Origin: Indolivaga macrotermitis
GTDB lineage: Bacteria; Bacteroidota; Bacteroidia; Bacteroidales; Dysgonomonadaceae
Direction: 5' to 3'
Assembly: GCF_900128985.1 (NCBI RefSeq)
Contig: NZ_FQUC01000023.1
Coordinates: forward strand, 1-45,810
DNA: 45,810 nt
Positions 20,156 through 29,418 of the stretch are shown piece by piece (within the stretch, counting starts at the first letter, position 1; the number at the start of each line of letters is the position of its first letter). The notes beneath the pieces were generated by a model. That model searched no databases. It was not told the origin of the DNA and worked only from the letters and a program-made list of their open reading frames with translations. Both the position numbers and the translations under genes were made by a program.

Positions 20156-20194
20156 AATAGTGTGTTCATATATTAAATTGATGGACACACTATT
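20156..20194 (+). terminator. Hairpin between susD and the GH30 gene
   Basis: A perfect 10-base stem (20156-20165 with 20185-20194) with a 19-base loop is followed by a T-rich tract. It may be an attenuator or RNA-processing element that lowers expression of the enzyme relative to SusCD. Confidence 0.55.
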
Positions 20195-20222
20195 ATTCTT
20201 TTCCCATTAATTATATAACCTT

Positions 20223-21848
20223 ATGAAAACAATAAAACTGATATTATCCGCATGCATTCTCTTTTCCTTCGTTGCATGTAACGATGACCCTGATCCTACA
20301 ATAGCACCGGGTACGGGCACCGATCCCGGAAATGAAACTGAGGAAGGAAATGAAAACGTTGTTATAGACCTAAGCAAGACATACCAGACCATTGAGAGCT
20401 TTGCTGCTTCCGATTGCTGGGCGCCGAACTATATAGGCACATATTGGTCTGAAAACGAAAAAGAAAGTATTGCCAAGCTGTTATTCTCTTCTGATATCGC
20501 AGAAGGTAAACCCGAAGGGATCGGACTTTCGGGATGGCGCTTCAATTTAGGAGGCGGTACAGCCCAACAGGGTGATGCCAGCGGCATCGAAGACGCTGCA
20601 CGCCGTGCCGAATCATTTATGAATCCTGCCGACGGAACATTGGACTGGACAAAACAAGCCGGGCAGCAATATTTTCTCGATAAAGCGAAAAGTTATGGTT
20701 GCGAACAATTTGTAATGTTCAGCAATACACCACCTGTATATCTTACCCAAAATGGCAAAGGGTATTCTGCTATGGGAGCCTATTCCAATCTGAAAGACGA
20801 TTCGTACGACGATTTTGCTGAATATATTGTATCGGCACTAGATTATTTCAAAACCAACAAAGGGATCAGTTTCGATTATATAAGCCCTGTAAATGAGCCT
20901 CAATATAACTGGAACGACCCGGCACAGGAAGGTAGTGGATGGCAGAACAGCGAGATAAAAAGACTGACTACCGAGATAAATACAGCCATCGAGGAAAAGG
21001 GACTGGATACAAAAATATTATTGGCTGAAACGGCCAATTGGAAATATCTCTATGAGACAGACGGAGACAGCGGTAGAAAAGATGTAATAAATAACCTGTT
21101 TAATGCTGCCTCCGAAAATTATGTGGGAGACCTGAAACACGTAGCACCTATCATTGCAGGACACAGTTACTGGACTGACGGAGACTGGCAAACCCTTGTT
21201 AATGTAAGGAGCGGTGTAGCCTCTAATGCTTCTGCCGCCGGATTGAAAGTTTATCAAACAGAATGGAGTATGTTGGGCGATGGATATAGCAGTAGTGAAT
21301 TTGTGGGTTATGACAAGGCTTCGTATATGGATATAGCATTGTATATGTCGAAGGTAATACATTGCGACCTTGTGTATGCCAATGTTGCTTCATGGTCGTA
21401 TTGGACAAGTCTAGACCTGGAACGATGGGATCATAAGAACCGGTTTCTGCTGATCAAAGTTACCCCTGCGGGAGGTGTTTACGGCGATATCACCCAAAGC
21501 GGTACGCACGAAGCGACCAAAACGTTATGGGTATTGGGTAATTACAGCCTTTTCATTCGCCCTGAGTACAAACGTGTAGAACTCCAAATGGCTAATACAT
21601 CCAAAGAGTTATTCGGCAGTGCTTATATTTCTCCCGACGGGAAAAAGCTGGTAGCAGTGTATACCAATCTGTCTTCTAACCGTTACGATGTAAGAGCAGA
21701 TTTAGGTGATAACGCTGAAATAGAATCAATTAAAACCTATACCACCAGCGAAACACAGAATCTGGAAGAAACGTCTGTTAAAGATACCGGTAACGCAATT
21801 TTTGTTACATCCAATTCGGTTTTGACAGTAGTATATAACTTGAAATAG
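20223..21848 (+). CDS. Glycoside hydrolase family 30 endo-glycanase, surface lipoprotein
   Basis: The 541-residue product has a lipoprotein signal ending FSFVACNDDPDP, with acidic residues after the cysteine that suggest surface exposure. The catalytic domain (about 45-430) is of COG5520/GH30 type: YQTIESFAASDCWAPN near the start, the acid/base E225 in SPVNEPQYNW, and the likely nucleophile E347 in VYQTEWSML. A beta-sandwich domain typical of GH30 follows (about 435-541). GH30 includes endo-beta-1,6-galactanases, beta-1,6-glucanases and glucuronoxylanases; the family member here resembles the galactanase/xylanase side rather than glucosylceramidases, but I cannot fix the subfamily. It would cut the polysaccharide at the cell surface to make oligosaccharides for SusCD. 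It closes the PUL operon. Confidence 0.85.
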   Translation: MKTIKLILSACILFSFVACNDDPDPTIAPGTGTDPGNETEEGNENVVIDLSKTYQTIESFAASDCWAPNYIGTYWSENEKESIAKLLFSSDIAEGKPEGIGLSGWRFNLGGGTAQQGDASGIEDAARRAESFMNPADGTLDWTKQAGQQYFLDKAKSYGCEQFVMFSNTPPVYLTQNGKGYSAMGAYSNLKDDSYDDFAEYIVSALDYFKTNKGISFDYISPVNEPQYNWNDPAQEGSGWQNSEIKRLTTEINTAIEEKGLDTKILLAETANWKYLYETDGDSGRKDVINNLFNAASENYVGDLKHVAPIIAGHSYWTDGDWQTLVNVRSGVASNASAAGLKVYQTEWSMLGDGYSSSEFVGYDKASYMDIALYMSKVIHCDLVYANVASWSYWTSLDLERWDHKNRFLLIKVTPAGGVYGDITQSGTHEATKTLWVLGNYSLFIRPEYKRVELQMANTSKELFGSAYISPDGKKLVAVYTNLSSNRYDVRADLGDNAEIESIKTYTTSETQNLEETSVKDTGNAIFVTSNSVLTVVYNLK

Positions 21849-21962
21849 AAAGGAGATTTTTCAATCATTATTATTTAATTTGTAATTGGATAATTAAATA
21901 GAATCGGTAATTAACTTAGATGTTCTTAATTATAATACCTATTCCTGCGCGCAATCAGAGAT

Positions 21963-22216
21963 TGCTTATCCATTCTTTTGGCCTTGATGCAAAAAGAAGG
22001 CAAAAACTTATTGGCACTTTGTTGCGTCCGTCAGGCTCTGACATCGGCGTAAAGCACGGGATACCCGTTGTGAGAAGAAAGCGTTAAAAGACAAATAGCA
22101 GTTGTATTAAACGTATTTTAGTTGTCTTCGCTTTCGAACACGTAACGGGTCGGGCTTGCAGGCGCAGTCTTGATTTTTTGTATCGTTTTGCATCAAGGCA
22201 AAATGAAGAACAAGCC
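21963..22216. repeat. Long imperfect palindromic intergenic element (about 250 bases)
   Basis: The outer arms TTTTGGCCTTGATGCAAAA (21976-21994) and TTTTGCATCAAGGCAAAA (22186-22203) are inverted copies differing by one base. Pairing continues inward: the ACCCGTT...AAGCG...AAGACAA segment near 22062-22093 matches the reverse of 22131-22150. It fills the gap between the GH30 gene and the AraC gene and is more GC-rich than surrounding spacers. No coding frame is supportable. It looks like a non-autonomous repeat or a very large RNA hairpin. Confidence 0.75.
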
Positions 22217-22293
22217 TTTAGGCGCGTTAGTAAATAGTAGAAAAATTAAGAACGTTTTTCAACTACCGGTTCAAATAAATTAAATACATAAGG

Positions 22294-23169
22294 TTGAAAA
22301 CGCTCAAATTCATAAAAACCGAATGCGGAGTTGAAGTATTATTAAATGTAGGATTAGGTATGGATTTAAAACATCTGTACCTAAATCCTGAAACTTATAA
22401 TTCCGATTGGTTCGAAATCCTCTTTTTCAGGAAAGGCAAAGGAAGCCTCATCCTGAACCAAAAAAAGATAGAGATAAAGGATAACACAATTGTCTTTATT
22501 TCGAAATTCCAAAGAAGGGAATGGAAACTGGAATCAGAAGGCCAGGACTTTTCATTCCTGTTCTTTCAGGAAGATTTTTTAAATGACTTCTTTGCCGACA
22601 AACTATTCACATACAAGTTACTCTACTTTTATCAACTCGACTATCCGTTAGCCCTGACTGTTACGGATGATGAAATCGCTAAAATCACACAAGCATTAGC
22701 CGAAATAAAAACAGAACTTAAGCATTCGAAATTCGATAGTGAACACATAATCCGGTCATTACTCTATTACTTGCTGCTGAAGCTTAACAGGCAATATGCT
22801 CAGGAATACCACATTCCGCTGGAGAAGCCCAATAATAATTATGCTTACCAATACAGAAAGCTGCTCGATATGCACGTATGTGCCAAACAACGTATCGAAG
22901 ACTATACCTCCATGCTGGGTATAAGCCGGATAACCCTGAACAAAGCAATACAAGCCCAATTTAATGTAACAGCCAGCCACTTACTGAAGCAAAGATTGTT
23001 ATTCGAAATAAAAAACGAACTGATATACTCCGATCTCACCATCGCTCAGATAGCAGACAAACTTAACTTTTCGGAACCCAACCACCTGATGAGGTTTTTC
23101 AAGACACAAACGGGAATAACCACATCCGAATTCATATCAGATTATCAAAATGGTACCTCTTCGACCTGA
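22294..23169 (+). CDS. AraC family transcriptional regulator
   Basis: The 291-residue product has an N-terminal cupin-like region (about 25-110, DWFEILFFRKGKGSLILNQKKIEIKDN) and a C-terminal AraC-type double HTH (about 190-285): IEDYTSMLGISRITLNKAIQAQFNVTASHLLKQRLLFEIKNELIYSDLTIAQIADKLNFSEPNHLMRFFKTQTGITTSEF. It should bind DNA and respond to an unknown small molecule. The start used is a TTG preceded by an AAGG-like site; an ATG at 22360 would remove 22 residues ahead of the cupin region. It is not obviously part of the PUL, which has its own regulator, and may control the exported MBL-fold gene 100 bases downstream. Confidence 0.85.
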   Translation: MKTLKFIKTECGVEVLLNVGLGMDLKHLYLNPETYNSDWFEILFFRKGKGSLILNQKKIEIKDNTIVFISKFQRREWKLESEGQDFSFLFFQEDFLNDFFADKLFTYKLLYFYQLDYPLALTVTDDEIAKITQALAEIKTELKHSKFDSEHIIRSLLYYLLLKLNRQYAQEYHIPLEKPNNNYAYQYRKLLDMHVCAKQRIEDYTSMLGISRITLNKAIQAQFNVTASHLLKQRLLFEIKNELIYSDLTIAQIADKLNFSEPNHLMRFFKTQTGITTSEFISDYQNGTSST

Positions 23170-23269
23170 TTTGGTAGTAGCGGAGAATAAATGACAAACT
23201 ATTTTTGCATAAAGATTCCGAATAGAAAAACTAAAACATAATAACTATTTATTTCATTTGATTTCGAAT

Positions 23270-24103
23270 ATGAAAAAAACATTCTTAACTATCACATTAG
23301 CCTTGGTCTGTGCATTTTCTTTTGCACAAGTCGGCAATACCCAGCAACCCAGCATTCAACTAATAAGACATGCTACGCTGGTACTTAATTACAACGGACA
23401 AAAAATACTGATCGACCCTATGTTATCACCAAAAGGTGCATTCGGCTCTATCCGGGGCGAACGGCAAACTCCTTTAGTCGACCTCATCATTCCCATCGAA
23501 GACATTACAAAAAATCTGGACTTAGTATTAGTAACACATACTCATATAGACCATTTTGATGATGCCGCAAAAAAAGCACTCGACAAATCAATCCCTCTTT
23601 TCAATCAACCTGCCGATAAGGAGTATTTTAAAGGTACGGATTTTCGAAATACAACAACTGTAGACAACAGTATCGTATGGAACGGGATAACAATCACCCG
23701 TACATATGCGCAACACGGCACAGGTAAAGTATTGGAACAGATGGGAGATGCTTCGGGATTCGTATTCACAGCACCCGGTCAGCCAACCATCTATTTAGTC
23801 GGCGATGCTGTCTGGACAGAAGAAATATATCAGAATATCAAGAAGTATCAGCCCGATTATATCGTAGTTAATTCGGGAGGTGCTTTAATGCCTAATTTCG
23901 ATGCGACACCGATCATTATGGATGCAGACCAGACTATGAGCCTGATTCAGGAAAGCGGAAAAGCGAAAGTAATAGGTGTACATATGGATGCAGTAGACCA
24001 TTGCCTCACTACCAGAGAAGTTTTGAAGAAGAAAGCCAAAGAATACAATATAGGCTCCGATAAACTACTAATACCCAATGACGGAGAAACAATAAACCTA
24101 TAA
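23270..24103 (+). CDS. Exported metallo-beta-lactamase-fold hydrolase (UlaG-like)
   Basis: ATG 23270 is preferred over the TTG at 23258 because it begins a clean signal peptide (MKKTFLTITLALVCAFSFAQ). The mature domain has the MBL metal-binding motif HTHIDHFDD near residues 95-103, a histidine near 145 (YAQHGTGK), an aspartate in LVGDAVW near 180, and a late histidine in GVHMDAVDHC near 245. The arrangement fits the UlaG/YtnP-like branch of MBL-fold hydrolases; the substrate is unknown and lactonase or phosphodiesterase activity are both possible. The presence of a signal peptide means it works in the periplasm, which is unusual for UlaG itself. A terminator hairpin follows the gene. Confidence 0.82.
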   Translation: MKKTFLTITLALVCAFSFAQVGNTQQPSIQLIRHATLVLNYNGQKILIDPMLSPKGAFGSIRGERQTPLVDLIIPIEDITKNLDLVLVTHTHIDHFDDAAKKALDKSIPLFNQPADKEYFKGTDFRNTTTVDNSIVWNGITITRTYAQHGTGKVLEQMGDASGFVFTAPGQPTIYLVGDAVWTEEIYQNIKKYQPDYIVVNSGGALMPNFDATPIIMDADQTMSLIQESGKAKVIGVHMDAVDHCLTTREVLKKKAKEYNIGSDKLLIPNDGETINL

Positions 24104-24120
24104 GAAACATCCAAAGACGA

Positions 24121-24157
24121 AAGACCCGGTGAAATTAAATTGATTTTACCGGGTCTT
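24121..24157 (+). terminator. Terminator after the MBL-fold gene
   Basis: AAGACCCGGT (24121-24130) and ACCGGGTCTT (24148-24157) form a perfect 10-base stem, followed by a short T-rich stretch. Confidence 0.85.
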
Positions 24158-24266
24158 CTTATATTTATCTATACTATGAAGCGATCTTTAACGGTATTGA
24201 TAAACCTGAACACAGCCCCTCCGGCAATGCCTCTGAATCAAGGAAAATAAAAAATATCAAAAAAGG

Positions 24267-24400
24267 TGTCACTTTTGTCACCTTTGTCACTTTATTAGAT
24301 TTAAAATTCTGATAATAAAGCATTCATAAAAGTGACAAAATATTCACAAAAGTAACATATCCGTACACGATTTATGTTTAGTTTGTCACTTGAGTGTCAC
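24267..24400. repeat. Cluster of TGTCAC motifs upstream of fhs
   Basis: TGTCAC occurs three times in a strict 9-base period (24267, 24276, 24285), then as an inverted GTGACA (24332-24337), and twice more at 24384 and 24395, eleven bases apart. This lies in the 370-base gene-free gap before fhs. It could be an operator array or a decayed low-complexity coding remnant. Confidence 0.6.
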
Positions 24401-24482
24401 GTCTGTAAAAATTCTTTTGCCGTAACCTCTTAAGCCATACAGATTAGTAACGATAACTAAAACCTCAATAAAAGTTTTACAT

Positions 24483-24490
24483 TATCTTTG
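24483..24490 (+). promoter_or_regulatory. Candidate -7 box of fhs
   Basis: TATCTTTG matches TAnnTTTG and lies 37 bases before the fhs ATG. No clear -33 TTG is seen. Confidence 0.5.
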
Positions 24491-24526
24491 CAAAACTAAA
24501 ACAATAAGAAAGTCCCTTATACTTAT

Positions 24527-26194
24527 ATGAAAACAGACATCGCAATTGCCAGAAGTATTGAGTTAGATAAGATTACAAACATCGCAGCACAAATAGGTAT
24601 CACGGATGACCACATCCACAACTATGGCAAATTCATGGCCAAAGTCCCCTACTCGCTTATCGACGAACAAAAAGTAGCGCAAAGCAACTTGATACTGGTA
24701 ACAGCTATTACCCCGACAAAAGCCGGAATAGGTAAAACAACTGTTTCGATAGGACTTACTTTAGGATTGAACAAAATAGGCAAAAAAGCGGTAGTGGCAC
24801 TGCGTGAACCATCATTAGGCCCTTGTTTCGGGATGAAGGGAGGCGCAGCCGGAGGAGGATATGCACAGGTACTTCCGATGGAGGATATCAACCTGCACTT
24901 TACCGGTGACTTCCATGCAATTACTTCTGCTCACAATATGATATCGGCTTTACTCGACAACTATCTGTATCAGAACAGAAGCGAGGGTAAAGGCTTGAAA
25001 GAAATACTCTGGAAAAGGGTTCTCGATATTAATGACCGCAGTTTGCGTTATATTGTATCGGGTCTCCGGGGCAATGCAAACGGCATCCCTACCGAAACAG
25101 GATTCGATATAACTCCGGCATCCGAAATTATGGCTATTCTTTGCCTGTCGAAAAACATTGAAGACCTGCGCCGCCGTATCGAAAAGATCATTCTCGGTTA
25201 TACATACGAAAACGAGCCTTTCACTGTCAAAGATCTGGGTATCGCGGGCTCTATAGTTGTATTGTTGAAGGATGCGATCAATCCGAACCTGGTTCAAACA
25301 ACCGAACATAATCCAGCAATCGTACATGGTGGGCCGTTCGCTAATATAGCACACGGATGCAACTCCATCATTGCGACGAAACTGGCGATGAGCCATGCCG
25401 ATTATGTAGTGACTGAAGCCGGATTCGGCGCAGATCTGGGTGCGGAGAAATTCTTCAATATCAAGTGCCGTAAATCGGGTCTGGCTCCTAAGCTCACTAT
25501 TATTGTAGCATCTGCACAAGGCCTGAAAATGCACGGAGGTGTAGCACAAGAAGATATCAAGAAAGAAAATCTGGAAGGGCTGAAAAACGGATTAGCTAAT
25601 CTCGACAAACATATTCTGAATATGCAATCATTCGGTCAGACCGTTATTGTAGCATTCAATAAATACGGAACCGATACCCCGTCCGAAACCGACTTTGTAA
25701 TCAATCACTGCAAGTCGCAGGGCATTGGCATAGCTGTAAACAAAGCATACTCCGACGGAGGAGAAGGTGCTGTCGAACTGGCCAATCTGGTAGTAGATAC
25801 TATAGAAGCCAGACCGTCTGACGAACTTTCTTTTACATACAACAACACCGACAGTATCGAAACCAAGGTAGAAAAGGTTGCAAAACGTATATACGGAGCA
25901 GCATCCGTCGAATATAGCGCTACAGCCCGCAAAATGCTGAAACTGATAGAAGGGACAGAGATAGAACATTATCCTATCTGTATTGCCAAAACCCAATATT
26001 CCTTTTCGGACGATCCTAAAGCATATGGTGTAGCGAAAGATTTCAGCTTGACCGTAAACGATATAGTTATCAACAATGGAGCCGAGTTTGTTGTTATAGT
26101 AGCCGGGCCTATTATGCGTATGCCGGGATTACCAAAGGTTCCACAAGCCAATCATATCGATCTGGCAGATGGTTTGATTGAAGGTCTTAGCTAA
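24527..26194 (+). CDS. fhs: Formate-tetrahydrofolate ligase
   Basis: This 555-residue enzyme joins formate to tetrahydrofolate using ATP, giving 10-formyl-THF for purine synthesis and one-carbon metabolism in the cytosol. The P-loop-like ATP site is [15 protein letters not shown] near residues 63-77. The strongly conserved block [36 protein letters not shown] follows near 93-130, and the C-terminal block [15 protein letters not shown] is present. The full length matches the bacterial family (about 555-560). The gene heads a probable operon with the DUF1460 gene (23-base gap) and the CPBP protease (one-base overlap). Confidence 0.97.
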   Translation: MKTDIAIARSIELDKITNIAAQIGITDDHIHNYGKFMAKVPYSLIDEQKVAQSNLILVTAITPTKAGIGKTTVSIGLTLGLNKIGKKAVVALREPSLGPCFGMKGGAAGGGYAQVLPMEDINLHFTGDFHAITSAHNMISALLDNYLYQNRSEGKGLKEILWKRVLDINDRSLRYIVSGLRGNANGIPTETGFDITPASEIMAILCLSKNIEDLRRRIEKIILGYTYENEPFTVKDLGIAGSIVVLLKDAINPNLVQTTEHNPAIVHGGPFANIAHGCNSIIATKLAMSHADYVVTEAGFGADLGAEKFFNIKCRKSGLAPKLTIIVASAQGLKMHGGVAQEDIKKENLEGLKNGLANLDKHILNMQSFGQTVIVAFNKYGTDTPSETDFVINHCKSQGIGIAVNKAYSDGGEGAVELANLVVDTIEARPSDELSFTYNNTDSIETKVEKVAKRIYGAASVEYSATARKMLKLIEGTEIEHYPICIAKTQYSFSDDPKAYGVAKDFSLTVNDIVINNGAEFVVIVAGPIMRMPGLPKVPQANHIDLADGLIEGLS

Positions 26195-26217
26195 AGAAAC
26201 ATTCTAAAAGACAAGTT

Positions 26218-27078
26218 ATGAAAAAAGCGTTTTACATTATATTTCTACTTTGCGTATCAGCATCTTATATGAATGCTCAGGTGAGTTATACCAAACAAGA
26301 TTCACTTATATTCGAAAAGTATATCGCCACGCAAAGGCCAAACGCCAATCTGCCGATAAACGAACTTGTAGTAAAAACCGCTTTATATTTTCAGGACACT
26401 CCATATGTATCCCATACTCTTGAAAAGACCGAAGGAGAGCAATTAGGAATAAATCTCCGCGAATTCGATTGTACCACTTTTGTCGAAAGTTGTATCGCTT
26501 TAAGCCGTACCTTAAAATCGGGTAATCTGACTTTCGCTGCTTTTTGTAAGCAACTACAATCTATCCGCTACCGGAATGGTGTGATCCAAGATTATGCATC
26601 GCGCCTTCATTATATGACCGACTGGACTTATGAGAACCAAAAGCACGGTATTTTCAAAAACGAGAGCCAAAACCTTGGCGGAATCCTGGATGACAGGAAG
26701 ATCAATTATATGTCGGCACATATCAATTCGTACCGGATTTTAAGGACAGACAAAGCCATGTTGCAAAAAATAACCAACATGGAACAGACTATGAATAAAC
26801 GTGGCGGACATTATGTAGTACTGAAACAAAACATCAATTACTTAAAAGACAATATTAAGGACGGTGATATAATCATCTTCGCAACCAGTATCGAAGGGTT
26901 GGACTATACACATATCGGCATTGCTTACCACAATAACGGACAACTTACATTTATCCATGCATCCAGTAAGGCTGCTAAAGTAACCGTGGAGAGTAATACA
27001 CTAGCTGCATATTGTGAAAAATCGACAAAAGGCACAGGCATCACAGTTCTACGTCTCAACGAATTAAAAGGAAAATAA
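26218..27078 (+). CDS. DUF1460 N-acetylmuramoyl-L-alanine amidase-like protein
   Basis: The 286-residue product has a signal peptide (cleavage after SYMNAQ) and the DUF1460 core. The family has an NlpC/P60-like papain fold and is predicted to cut peptidoglycan peptides or amides. The likely catalytic cysteine is C85 in LREFDCTTFVESC, with histidine candidates in GGHYVVLKQ and DYTHIGIAY. It would act in the periplasm on cell wall or turnover fragments. It is placed 23 bases after fhs and overlaps the next gene by one base (TAATG), which suggests translational coupling. The link with folate metabolism is not obvious and may be only positional. Confidence 0.85.
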   Translation: MKKAFYIIFLLCVSASYMNAQVSYTKQDSLIFEKYIATQRPNANLPINELVVKTALYFQDTPYVSHTLEKTEGEQLGINLREFDCTTFVESCIALSRTLKSGNLTFAAFCKQLQSIRYRNGVIQDYASRLHYMTDWTYENQKHGIFKNESQNLGGILDDRKINYMSAHINSYRILRTDKAMLQKITNMEQTMNKRGGHYVVLKQNINYLKDNIKDGDIIIFATSIEGLDYTHIGIAYHNNGQLTFIHASSKAAKVTVESNTLAAYCEKSTKGTGITVLRLNELKGK

Positions 27079-27968
27079 TGAATAAAGAAATATTTCTGCG
27101 AATGAGCAGTTGGTCTCAACTGTTTTTCTTATTACTCTTCTGTTTCGGAGGGCTTATTGTGGGTACTTTGTTTGTTTTCGCATTCGCTCCTGTAATGGGA
27201 GGCATGCAGTCGATGAACTTTATGCGGGTATCTCAGCTAATTCAATCAATATTCCTGTTTCTGGTACCTGCAATTTTATGTGCTTTTCTATTTAATGAAA
27301 ATGCAAAAGAATACCTGAAAATAAATAAGATCATTAACCTGAAAGTATTAATCTATTCGGTTTTACTGATCATTACTATTCAGCCTCTTATATCTTTTAC
27401 GGGATACTACAACCGCATGATTACCTTACCCGAATCCTTTACAGCTTTGGAACAAGCCATGCAAGCTATGGAAGATACCGCGGCAGCGCTACTCGAGAAT
27501 CTTCTTGCCGACCGGTCTGTACATATTATCATATTTAACGTTTTCATTATAGCAGTTGTCGCAGGTATCACCGAAGAATTCTTTTTCAGAGGGTCTTTAC
27601 AACAACTGGTCAAGAAGGTTTGTCACAACAGGCATCTGGCAGTCTGGATCACAGCTTTTATATTCAGCTTTATTCACTTCCAGTTCTACGGGTTCATTCC
27701 CCGTATGTTATTGGGTGCACTGTTAGGCTACATATTCCTTTGGTCGGGTAACCTTTGGATACCCGTTATAGTACATATCCTGAATAATGCTATGAGTGTT
27801 ACCATTTACTATAAATTCCATGGGACGCCAGCATACGATCAGTTGGAAAGCTTTGGTACAGGTAGTACTGTTTGGGCTACAATCGCCAGTGTAATCGTTT
27901 CGGGTATCCTGTTTTATTTACTATCACGGGAATACCCCAGAAACAATCCCGAAGAGTTTACTATCTGA
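27078..27968 (+). CDS. CPBP family intramembrane glutamic endopeptidase
   Basis: The 296-residue membrane protein has about seven hydrophobic segments and all three motifs of the CPBP (Abi/Rce1-like) family: E166-E167 and R171 in TEEFFFRGSL, H200 in FSFIHFQF, and H233 with N237 in VHILNN. Members are intramembrane proteases; in bacteria some process small peptides or give immunity to bacteriocins, but most have no known substrate. The start codon overlaps the stop of the DUF1460 gene, so the two are probably translated together. Confidence 0.9.
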   Translation: MNKEIFLRMSSWSQLFFLLLFCFGGLIVGTLFVFAFAPVMGGMQSMNFMRVSQLIQSIFLFLVPAILCAFLFNENAKEYLKINKIINLKVLIYSVLLIITIQPLISFTGYYNRMITLPESFTALEQAMQAMEDTAAALLENLLADRSVHIIIFNVFIIAVVAGITEEFFFRGSLQQLVKKVCHNRHLAVWITAFIFSFIHFQFYGFIPRMLLGALLGYIFLWSGNLWIPVIVHILNNAMSVTIYYKFHGTPAYDQLESFGTGSTVWATIASVIVSGILFYLLSREYPRNNPEEFTI

Positions 27969-28017
27969 CAGATAATAAAGGGTTCCGGGAACTCTTCGTA
28001 ACACTTGCACTCTGAGT

Positions 28018-29415
28018 ATGGAATTAGGGAAAAATAAAGGAGGTTTAGGCTATCTAATTAAATGGATAATCAGGCTGGGAGATATTATCTCTATCAATCT
28101 GGCTTTCTTTATCCTGCATATTCTCATACCTGTTGATCTTTATAGAAACGAACAGGCTCTCGAAACTTTTCTGCTTATAAACCTTGCCTATTTTGTTGCA
28201 GCTGCCCTAACCCCCATTTATCTGGAGAACAACATTATATTCTTCGATAAGATTATACAACGGAGCCTTGCTTTCATCACCCTCTATTATATTATTTTCT
28301 CTGCGGGGATACTCCTTTTCCGAATAGAGAATTTCGATCTTTCTAATTGGCTGACCTGTTATCTGGTTTTAGCTCTGATTTATTTGATTTGGCACATAAC
28401 CTTCCGCAGCTTCCTCAAATGGTACAGGCGCAAAGGCTATAACTATAAACGGGTAGTTATTGTCGGAGATAGCAACAATGCTATAAGCATATACCACGAA
28501 CTAAAGTCCAGTGTATACGGCTACAAAGTTCTGGGCTTATTCGGAAATAATCCTAAAATGGCCTGTGACGGCCTTAATTATCTGGGAACAATAAACGACA
28601 TCGAGAGATATTGCATCGAAAATCAGATAGATGAGATATATTGTACCTTACCCAATAATCAGGAAACAGAAGTTATACGCCTTGTCAATTTTTCTGAACG
28701 GAATATGATCCGGTTCTTCCTCATTCCTGACTTTTACGGCTATATCAAACGCAAATTAGTACTGAGTTCATTACAGTCAATACCGGTAATTGCAATACGC
28801 CCCGAACCTTTACAAAAGGGATATAACCGTATAATAAAACGTACTTTCGATATACTATTCTCCACCATCGTTATGGTGACGGTTTTACCTATAGTATATC
28901 TTATATTCGGATTATTGATTAAACTGACATCTAAAGGCCCGGTATTGTTTAAACAAGAAAGAACAGGATTACAAGGTAAAGCTTTTACTTGCTACAAGTT
29001 CCGCACAATGATTATCAACGAAGGAGATAATACTTCGACAACCTCAAAATCCGATCCGCGAATCACCAGGCTCGGAGCATTTATGAGAAGAACCAGCATC
29101 GACGAACTTCCTCAGTTCTTTAATGTTCTGATGGGCAATATGTCCGTAGTAGGTCCACGTCCGCATATGGTGAAGCAGACCGACATATACCAGCAGTTGA
29201 TCGATAAATTCATGATCCGTCATCTGATAAAACCCGGAATAACTGGCTGGGCACAAATATCAGGATACAGAGGGGAAACACGTACTGTAGAGCAAATGGA
29301 AAGCCGCTTCAAACGGGATGTCTGGTATATCGAAAACTGGTCTTTTACTTTGGATATCAAAATAATTGCCGTGACAATATATCAGGTACTAAAAGGAGAT
29401 GAAAACGTATTCTAA
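28018..29415 (+). CDS. Undecaprenyl-phosphate sugar phosphotransferase (WcaJ-like)
   Basis: The 465-residue protein is of the exopolysaccharide-initiating polyprenyl glycosylphosphotransferase type. Hydrophobic segments fill the first 135 residues, a CoA-binding-like Rossmann domain follows (about 140-265, KRVVIVGDSNNAISIYHEL), a further membrane segment is near 285, and the C-terminal sugar transferase domain carries LFKQERTGLQGKAFTCYKFRTM and RTSIDELPQFFNVLMGNMSVVGPRPHM. Such enzymes attach the first sugar-1-phosphate to undecaprenyl phosphate for surface polysaccharide. It stands alone: no other glycosyltransferases, Wzx or Wzy are near, so it may prime a pathway encoded elsewhere. Confidence 0.92.
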   Translation: MELGKNKGGLGYLIKWIIRLGDIISINLAFFILHILIPVDLYRNEQALETFLLINLAYFVAAALTPIYLENNIIFFDKIIQRSLAFITLYYIIFSAGILLFRIENFDLSNWLTCYLVLALIYLIWHITFRSFLKWYRRKGYNYKRVVIVGDSNNAISIYHELKSSVYGYKVLGLFGNNPKMACDGLNYLGTINDIERYCIENQIDEIYCTLPNNQETEVIRLVNFSERNMIRFFLIPDFYGYIKRKLVLSSLQSIPVIAIRPEPLQKGYNRIIKRTFDILFSTIVMVTVLPIVYLIFGLLIKLTSKGPVLFKQERTGLQGKAFTCYKFRTMIINEGDNTSTTSKSDPRITRLGAFMRRTSIDELPQFFNVLMGNMSVVGPRPHMVKQTDIYQQLIDKFMIRHLIKPGITGWAQISGYRGETRTVEQMESRFKRDVWYIENWSFTLDIKIIAVTIYQVLKGDENVF

Positions 29416-29418
29416 ATT

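Noticed and set aside
24267-24400. TGTCAC repeats as a CRISPR array
   Set aside because: Units are only 9 or 11 bases, there are no spacers of 30-40 bases, and no cas genes are in the window.
24158-24526. Folate-responsive riboswitch before fhs
   Set aside because: No conserved junction or pairing pattern of a THF riboswitch could be drawn; the visible signal is the TGTCAC motif cluster.
28018-29415. Start of a capsule or exopolysaccharide cluster
   Set aside because: The initiating transferase is followed only by convergent mltG and a tRNA; no further glycosyltransferases, flippase or polymerase are present.
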